From Galeopsis tetrahit (lineage: Eukaryota; Streptophyta; Magnoliopsida; Lamiales; Lamiaceae): 64,000 bases of DNA. Under the pieces are notes generated by a model, which saw nothing but the letters and a program-made list of their open reading frames with translations, had not been told where the DNA came from and ran no database searches. Below are positions 56,822 to 64,000 of the stretch, piece by piece (position 1 is the first letter of the stretch; each line of letters begins with the position of its first letter). The stretch lies in assembly GCA_963675135.1 (NCBI GenBank), contig OY776132.1:1922001-1986000 (forward strand), read 5' to 3'. A program made the position numbers and the translations under genes.

Positions 56822-59800
56822 TCACGAAAGTAATGAAGCAGCATCTTTCTCGTCATCGCTGAGGGTAATTTCGTCATATCCCTCGAGCACAAATAATGAG
56901 TTAAACCCAGGTATTAAACTCGGGTACCCTTTAAACAACATTTTCATCTCACTTATGAAACCATCGAGGTCAATTCTGCCAAAACAAATAAAGAAATAAA
57001 TAATTAAGAGAGTTGCACAAATTATGTTATCAATTAAGGGCATGTTTGGTTTAATTGATTAAACAGGATAGATTGTTTTATCCCAATTATTCCTATGTTT
57101 GGTTTACATGAATTAAACCCGTGATTAAAATAGGCCCGGAATTATTATCCTTCCTAATCATTTATTTGAGTGTTTATTAGTCCCACATAGAAGGTGGGAT
57201 AATTAATCTTGCAGAACAAAAAAATATGTAGATGGACTTTATTGCCCTCCAATTTGTGGGTAATTACAACTTACCACATATATATACAAAAGAACCCTAA
57301 TTAATGGCCTCAAGGGTAGAAAAGTAAATTGTCACATTTATCTCAATTTATCCTTGAATCCAAACATAAAACAAAACTTATCCCTAACAAATTTCAAAAT
57401 TTAATCCATCAATCCAAACACAAATCTCAATTCAAAAAATAATGTAATCCCATCTAATCATATCCTACCTTATCTATCCCAACCTGTAAACCAAACATGC
57501 CCTAAGTATATAAACTTCTCCTTTATACCTGTGACCATAGTAATCCTCAAGCACATCACCAAACCTGTAGTATTCTTCTTCATTTCTTAAGGTGTACCTA
57601 AGCTCATCATAATAACTCCACCACGTAACTGGTATTTCTGCAACACTCTATCATGTCAGATAAAACACTACGTACTCTATCATATTTGAATAGAGTCTTG
57701 TTGATTATCAGAGACTATGTCGTTGTCTAGTCAACTTATCAACCTTTTTTTATTTTCATAAAATTCAATTGTGTTCATCATATTAGCCGTATTAGGAATT
57801 AAAATAAAATGAATTGATTCCGCACTGAATTCTGTTTGTCTCGTCTGAAAGTCAAACTTGTAGAGAGGTAGGGATATACCTGCATGAATGTGAATTTGAA
57901 GGTCCATGTTCTCAAGCTCCAGTTGCTCATCTCTTATTCCATTAGCAGAATCTTCAGCAGATTTCGAACAACCGTACAACTGAATTGATTTAAGCATTGG
58001 AATGTCTCCTATACTTGAAGGAATCTCTTCCAATTCTTGTAAATATCGGAGATCAAGGCGTTCAAGGCATGGAAAGTGGGTGTCTTCTGTCCTCCAGTTT
58101 CTCAGTGTAGGACAATCAAGTTTCAAGACTTTAAGGCTGCAGAATCCTCCTTCAACTGTTTCCCACTCACATCCCAAGAAGGCATCTCGACCCAATCTGA
58201 GATATTGAAGAAGGGGCAACAAACCTATCTTTGTTGCACACTCCTCCCAATTGAGTCCGGTGTCTTGTAAAGTCAACTTCTTCAGTGAATCTGGAAAACA
58301 GAGGTTTTGCACCAAATTGGGTTGTGCCAAGAGACGAAGGGATTGAAGGTTTTTTAGATGAAAAATATTGTTGAGACCCAAATCATGATTGTACTCTGAA
58401 TCCAAATAATTTAATTTTAATTTCTTGATATTCGGGACTCTCTTAATCACCGCTCGACTACATTTCAAGTTACTTACACATAGTGTTTGTAAGTATTCCA
58501 AGATAAAGTCATTTTCCCCATCGACAGGATCTGGGAGTTCTAGTCTTGTGACGATGACATGCCTAATTAGAGGCATCTCCCAAATATCAGATGGTGCCAC
58601 TACAGTCCCCCAAGAATAGGGAGTGACAACCTTAAGTGTCTGTAGATTCCAAAGGTGAAACCATGAACAAGGAAATATGGATCTAGAAATTTGAGGCACT
58701 CTGAGAACGATAGTAAGGAATCGCAAGTTCGTTTTCTTGAAAATAGCTTCTACAGAAGTTAAGCCACTATGGAAATCATATTCCCCCACATATACCCTTA
58801 ACAACCTAGAACTTTGTGATTCTACAAGTTCAGGCCAACCAATTGTCGAAACCAAAGAGCGTGCAAGTGATGCAGATTCCAAAGCAGACATAATTTCCTC
58901 TTTTGTATTTAGATGAATACAAATACGACGCTCCATATTCATGCATTCTGGAATGTTAAGATCCCACGGGTGCTTTAGAACATAGATAAATTTTTGTTTA
59001 TGAGCTTCTCTTAAGCATACATCCCTCAACAGATCATGAATTCTGCATACTTTTGCTTTCCCATTCCAGCGCAACTCATCTACTAAAATGAGGTTTCTGT
59101 CAATAAGTTCATTGATATACTCTTCTCCAACTTCTTCTAATATTTTATCCTTAGTTGGTTTCATAATTCCTTCAGCAACCCATAATTGTATGAGTTTTGT
59201 AACACAGATTTCATAATCTTCTCGAAAAATTCCCATGTACAGAAAACATGGCTTGAGATGCATTGGCAACTCCTTATAACTCGTGTGCAGTATTCGTAAG
59301 CAAAATTCTTCATCCCCCACATTTATGAGTGAACTCACATTTTGTAAGGAATATTCCCAATGTGCTCGTGTCCCGTCGGATTTTTTTAAGTGTCCTCCAA
59401 TCACCACTATTGACAAAGGAAGCCCTCTACAATTTCTTGCAATCTCTTTCCCAATATTCTCCAATTCAATAGGGCAACTTGATTCTTTGCCAAACACACT
59501 ATCACAGAGTAGACCCCAACTCTTATCCTCGTCTAGAAAGTTCATTCGAAAGACATGAGAACCACTTAACTCAAAAGCCAACCTTGAGAGTCTAGTGGTT
59601 ATCATGATTCTACTTCCATTGTTATTATCTGGAAAATAGCACCTAACTTGATCAAAAGCCTCAACACTCCACATGTCATCCATAACAATCAAATACCTCC
59701 TACCGAATAACTTTTTGTGTACCCTTACTCCTAATTCATCGTCACTCGTCTCAGTCCCTATGTTTTCCTGGCAAAGAACTTGTAAAAGAATCTGTCTTCT

Positions 59801-60451
59801 ACTATATACTTGAGAAATTGTAACCCAAGCACGAATATCAAAGTGTTGAACAATAAGTGGATGTGAGTAAATATATGTAGCAAAGGTAGTCTTACCAATT
59901 CCACCCATTCCATCAATTGAGATGACTTGGAGATTGGATCGTTGTCCGGAGAGGTGATCCAAAACTTGATTGATCAAGACATCATCAAACTTGGCCATGG
60001 TGCTTCTCTGGTGCAAGGAAGCTGAAACAGAGGAATGTGTACGGAGTTGAGCATCATATAATCGGGCTCCCGTATTCTTCTTCCCTTTGATCTGCATGAT
60101 CTCCACCACATCTTTCTTGATCAAATCCAGGTCTTGTATCACTCTCTCTTTGATCATGATCTTCATCACCTTTTTCTTCATCCCCTTTTTGTCATTTGCT
60201 GATGGAACCTGAATTTGATTGACTATATGGGTTTCGATAACATCTTCAGCTGCATAAGCTGCAGCTGCGATACGGCTCTCCAACTCTTCGTCGTCTTCGC
60301 GGGAATAACGTTCAAGAAAATCGAGCAAGAAAGTGATGTTTTGGGTGAGAGATTCCACCTGATTCTGGTAGAGAGAAATTGGAGAGCGAGGGTGAATGTG
60401 GAGGTGATGTATTGTTTGCATAAGAGAAAGCAAAGCTGCATAAGCTGCCAT
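56822..60451 (-). CDS. CC-NB-LRR resistance protein (R1A-like) with predicted C-terminal PAH integrated domain, 944 aa
   Basis: Exons (minus): 60451-57880, 57637-57529, 56975-56822. The start MAAYAALLSLMQTIHHLHIH is the usual R1A-like start; the open frame upstream is leader. Coiled-coil region is residues 1-150. P-loop IDGMGGIGKTTFA at 179-191, RNBS-A FDIRAWVTISQ at 204-214, kinase-2 RRYLIVMDDMW at 251-261. RNBS-B GSRIMITTRL at 279-288, GLPL at 343-346, CFLYMGIFREDYEI at 402-415, MHD variant IHDLLRD at 471-477. LRRs run from about 500 to 830. A GT donor splits codon 858; the next exon restores Glu, then YYDELRYTLRNEEEYYRFGD, and after another split codon RIDLDGFISEMKMLFKGYPS, LIPGFNSL, YDEITLSDDE. 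This is a SIN3-type PAH. NLRs are cytosolic immune receptors; PAH domains bind transcription regulators. If unspliced at the first donor, the ORF would end at 57731 (906 aa). Confidence 0.85.
57038..57502. mobile_element. PIF/Harbinger-type MITE in intron 2 of the NLR-PAH gene
   Basis: Left end GGGCATGTTTGGTTTAATTG; right end inverted (TAAACCAAACATGCCC); TAA at 57035-57037 and 57503-57505. The relic NLR at 50.6-50.7 kb lacks it: there the flanking intron words run on directly (TTATCAAGTACTGTATATAA), giving an empty-site comparison. Confidence 0.9.
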
Positions 60452-61358
60452 CTCTAGATCTCTTTCTCTGTGTGTGTGTGTAAAGTTGCAGAAAAAATGT
60501 ATGGTGAATGGAGGCAGTGGGAGCGGATAAGATAGTGAGTGTCTACTGATATCTGAAAACACGCTTAATTTTAATTCTTTGTACGTACGTTGACTGACTA
60601 TAAATTGTTGACTATAATATTCATTTTTTAGCCTTATGCTGGTCTGTTTCTCCCCGAGGGGCACCTCTCTACAAAACTCAATACACAATAAATTTCATTT
60701 TTTTTCTGTCAGCTTCACAATAAACTGAATACACTATCAATATCTACTTGTCGAAATAATACTGCATGTTTTGAACGTGCAAAAACATTTACATACCATT
60801 TTCATCTTACTTTAATTCATAAACTACTTCAAAATATACAAGGAACAATAAATGACAAACAATAATTCAAAAAAAACACACACACACACAATTAGTAAAA
60901 TAATTCTACATTTCTCTTGAATACTTTTATTATCTTAATAGAAGTGGTTGGCAAGCAATAAGTCAAAAAATCAACAGCGGACATATCTGTTTTGAGATTA
61001 TGTATGATGAGAGAGATTTGAATGGAGAAATTCTGGAAGGGGAAATGACGATAAATAGTGATTGTGTAGACTTGTTTATGGATTTTGAGTAGAATAAGAG
61101 GTAGAGTTGAATAGAAGAGGTTATCTTTGATCAAGTTATTTAATTTTGGTTATCTTTTGTTCATGTTTGCTTCTTATCTTTATTTTGCAGGTTTCAGTTG
61201 GTTTACACTGCACTTACTGTGTCAAGTCTTTTTAAATGTCTTTTCACACTTCATTCATCACCTCATGCAATCTGTAACAAAGTGTGCACTTCTCTTTTGG
61301 TCGAATATCATTTGGAAATTTACAAACAATCTGATTTCTGAATCTTGTTGCCTGAGTG
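60452..61358. other. Intergenic region between divergent NLRs
   Basis: AT-rich, with a (GT)n-like leader tract just upstream of the NLR-PAH start (60467-60482) and a CA tract at 60878-60890. It separates a minus-strand NLR from a plus-strand NLR pseudogene, so it presumably contained both promoters. No individual motif is certain. Confidence 0.45.
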
Positions 61359-63485
61359 CAGCTGAAGATGTAATTGAATCAAATATAGTCCATCGAATTC
61401 AAGCTCGATCAAACATTTATTTGGTAGAAGCAGGCATTTCATTGTGTTGGATGACACATTGAGTGTTGAGGCATGGTATATGATTAAGTCATACTTCCCT
61501 GATGAGGATAACAATGAAATTAAGTAGAATCATGATAATCACTAGGCTCTCAAATTTGGCTTCTGAGTTAAGTGTTGAGGCATGGTATATGATTAAGTCA
61601 TCTTTCAAATGCAATTTCTACATGAGAATAAGAGTTGGGATCTGCTTTGCGAAATTGTGTTTGGCAAACAAGATTGCCCGACTGAATTGGAGAACATTGG
61701 AAAGGAGATTGCAAGAAAATGTATAGGGCTTCCTTTGTCAATTGGTGTGGTTGGAGGGCTTTTAAGAAAATCCAACATGATACAAACATATTGGATGTAT
61801 ACTTTAGAGAATCTAATTTCAATCATTAATTTGGAGAACGATGAATATAGCTTACGAATATTGCGCATAAGCTATAAGGAGTTGCCAATGCTTCTAAAAC
61901 CATGTTTTTTGTACATGGGAATTTTTCCGGAAGATGAGGAAATCAAAATGTCAACGCTCATCAGGTTGTTGGTTGCCGAAGGAATTCTGAGACCAATTGA
62001 TGAAAAAAGCTTAGAAGAGGTTTCAAAAGAGTACTTGAAGGAACTCATTGACAGAAACCTCATTTTAGTTTCTAAGTTGAGGTGGGATGGAGAAGCAAAA
62101 TGGTGCAAAATTCATAATCTATTGAGGGATGTATGCTTGAGAGAAGCACAAAAGCAAAAGTTCTTTTGCATAATAAGGAACGTCGTATTTGTATTGATCC
62201 TGAAAACACAGTCGAGAAATATTCCCCTGAATTCCTTGATGTCATGGAATCTGTATCGCTCACCCGCTCTTTGCTTTATACAAAGCATTCACGTCGACAG
62301 GAGATGGAAGATGCTACACTATCAGTTCTTTTTAGATTGCTGAAGGTATATTCATTTGTTGATGGAAGTAATCTCCTTGTCAAAGACTCTAGCAATGCAA
62401 GCGAGCTAACTTGCGGTACCTTTCTCTGATATTTGAATCTCAGAATGCAGCAACAAGAATGCCTTCTTTGTGCTCTCGCCTTTGGAATCTACAGACACTT
62501 AAGGTTGAGTATCAGCATTATTCTTCCCGCCTTTTAATTCCATCTGAAATTTGGAAGATGCCTTTACTTAAACATGTCATGTTCAACTTCAGTGCTCGGC
62601 TACCAGATCCTCCGAGTGGGGAAGACAACTTTGTCTTGGAAAACATGCAGACACTCTCTGGTGTGATCAATTTCAAGTTTAGTGAAGAGGTGGTTAAGAG
62701 AATTCCCAACATCAAAAAATTGAGAATCTTTTATGAAAGTGCTGGACTTGATGAGGATGTGTTGCCTGATTTCTGTCTTAACAATCTTGGTCGTTTGCAG
62801 AAACTGGAGTACTTGAATCTTGCCGTTCATTACAATTCAGATGTTACAAGAATTAGGAGTTTGGTGAGCTTTCCACATTCCCTCAAGAAGTTGAGTTTAC
62901 GTGGGACGAATCTCAGTTGGGAGGAGTTGACGATAAGTATAGGTTCATTGCCCCTTCTTCAATTTCTCAAAATGGGTTACAATGCATGCAGGGGAACCAA
63001 GTGGGAAACAGTTGAAGGGCACTTCTGCAGCCTCAGATTCTTGGAAATTCATCAATGTATTGATCTTCAATACTGGGAGACGGAGGATTGCACCCACTTT
63101 CCACGCCTTGAGTACCTTCATCTTTCTTCTCTGCCATATTTGAAGGGGATTCCTTTGAATATAGGAGACATACCAACGCTCAAGGGCATTGAAATAGCAT
63201 ACTGTAGAAAATCTGCTTTAGATTCTGCGAAAAGAATTAAAGAGGAGAAAGAGGAGAATGGGAATGAAGACCTTCGAGTCATAATTGATGGTACGTAACA
63301 ACTAATTAACAACAATTTCTAAATCTCTAGTGTTTTTCCGTGTTGGATATAAATTTTAACAGCATAACTATTTTGTGCCCTCCAAAATTTAATTGCAAGC
63401 AATTGGTATATATCTCATGACTTATCTGTATGCAGATATCATTTATGAGGTAGAAGATAAAGAAGACTCACAGGAAGAAGACTGA
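61359..63485 (+). pseudogene. NLR pseudogene 3 (R1A-like), NB core deleted
   Basis: After an acceptor-like GAGTGCAG, a coiled-coil piece (AEDVIESNIVHRIQARS) runs directly into the kinase-2 area, so the P-loop and RNBS-A are deleted. IMIITRLSNLASEL remains. A frameshift follows near 61600, then KEIARKCIGLPLSIGVVGG, CFLYMGIFPEDEEI and IHNLLRDVCLREAQ (MHD position Asn). Another frameshift near 62180 loses sequence before ERRICIDPENT, and one more near 62420 precedes the LRRs (LRYLSLIFESQ to 63290). A GT donor at 63291 joins in phase to 63436-63485, adding DIIYEVEDKEDSQEED. The LRR is close to NLR pseudogene 1. Confidence 0.85.
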
Positions 63486-64000
63486 GTTGTCTCCGATGTA
63501 CACTGTAAGTCCATAACAACAAAACCTATTGAATCGTCTTCCTCTGTTCCAAATTGTGTCTCATATCCTATCCCAACTTTATCAGTACACATCATGTGTT
63601 TGTTTGTTATTACATTCTTCACACGTGTCACGTGTATTTGTGTAATTGAAGTAGCAAATGAAACACAGTTTAGAATAGAGGATCTCGTTTGTCCAAGATA
63701 ATTGCCAATGTCTTCCGATTTTCTTCTTTCAACGTGCCTACTTTACTACAAAATATGCAAATTAAACATGAGTGTAATAGATCATAAATGGGAACAGGAA
63801 ATGAAAAATAGTGTTAGCTGATTCTGCTTTCCTTAATGACAGTATGCGGCTTCTCTCAATTCAATATGCGTCTAAGATAGTGTTGGGCACCAGGAATACT
63901 CAAGCTCGACTCGTCTACCTTGCACCGAAGTTGCAGCTGAAGGAGAGCTTGCATTGTTCTATGACAAATTAACTACTGCAAATCTCTTAATGCAGAACCA
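63486..64000. other. 3' flank of NLR pseudogene 3; no gene assigned
   Basis: AT-rich to about 63830. A final, less AT-rich patch (63880-64000) could be the edge of another gene or retroelement, but I cannot identify it. Confidence 0.4.

Noticed and set aside
57731..57879. C-terminal extension of the NLR read through the first intron (ISLPLYKFDFQTRQTEF and onward)
   Set aside because: A strong GT donor lies at its start, composition becomes intron-like, and splicing to the PAH exon is phase-exact; kept only as a possible unspliced isoform.

Overview
This window looks like nuclear DNA of a flowering plant, most likely an asterid eudicot. I lean to Lamiales because the resistance genes are of the R1A/late-blight type, but that placement is inference. 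The DNA is AT-rich and densely packed with transposons. Genes have GT-AG introns, and no bacterial, organellar or viral replicon is visible. Few genes look intact: a SAUR auxin-response gene at the left edge (9-323), a 15-exon coiled-coil/DUF7725-type gene (30172-36203), and a CC-NB-LRR (NLR) resistance gene on the minus strand (60451-56822). Most other coding signal is pseudogenic or carried inside transposons.

Left part (0.8-28 kb): two complete Mutator-like elements (MULEs), one carrying a Ca2+-ATPase fragment; an 8.4-kb Helitron (7721-16149) carrying NAP1-like and NEDD1-like fragments; a 1.2-kb solo LTR (16422-17626); and a long-TIR MULE (20573-27339). That MULE is split by a 5.75-kb Helitron (21485-27236) carrying p34-like, LINE and RPL24 pieces. 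Stowaway/mariner-type and Tourist/Harbinger-type MITEs are scattered throughout.

Middle part (28.7-50 kb): a retroelement zinc-knuckle pseudogene, the DUF7725-type gene with a retroelement relic and a small Helitron in its introns, then an NLR pseudogene starting at 37.2 kb. A deletion-derivative Ty1/copia element (38962-41831, 5-bp target duplication) and about 7.6 kb of further insertions cut this pseudogene into three pieces; its C-terminal LRR resumes at 49.55 kb.

Right part (50.6-63.5 kb): an NLR cluster with a relic NLR (minus), two GC-rich MULEs with 9-bp target duplications, the NLR at 60451-56822 that looks complete, and a degraded NLR on the opposite strand starting about 0.9 kb away. 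The most notable observation is that the complete-looking NLR can be spliced, with exactly compatible phases, to two small downstream exons encoding a SIN3-type paired amphipathic helix (PAH). This gives a predicted NLR with a C-terminal PAH integrated domain. The final exon is tandemly duplicated, and the relic NLR at 50.7-51.6 kb keeps the same PAH exon in frame. This is a computed-by-eye gene model that needs transcript evidence.
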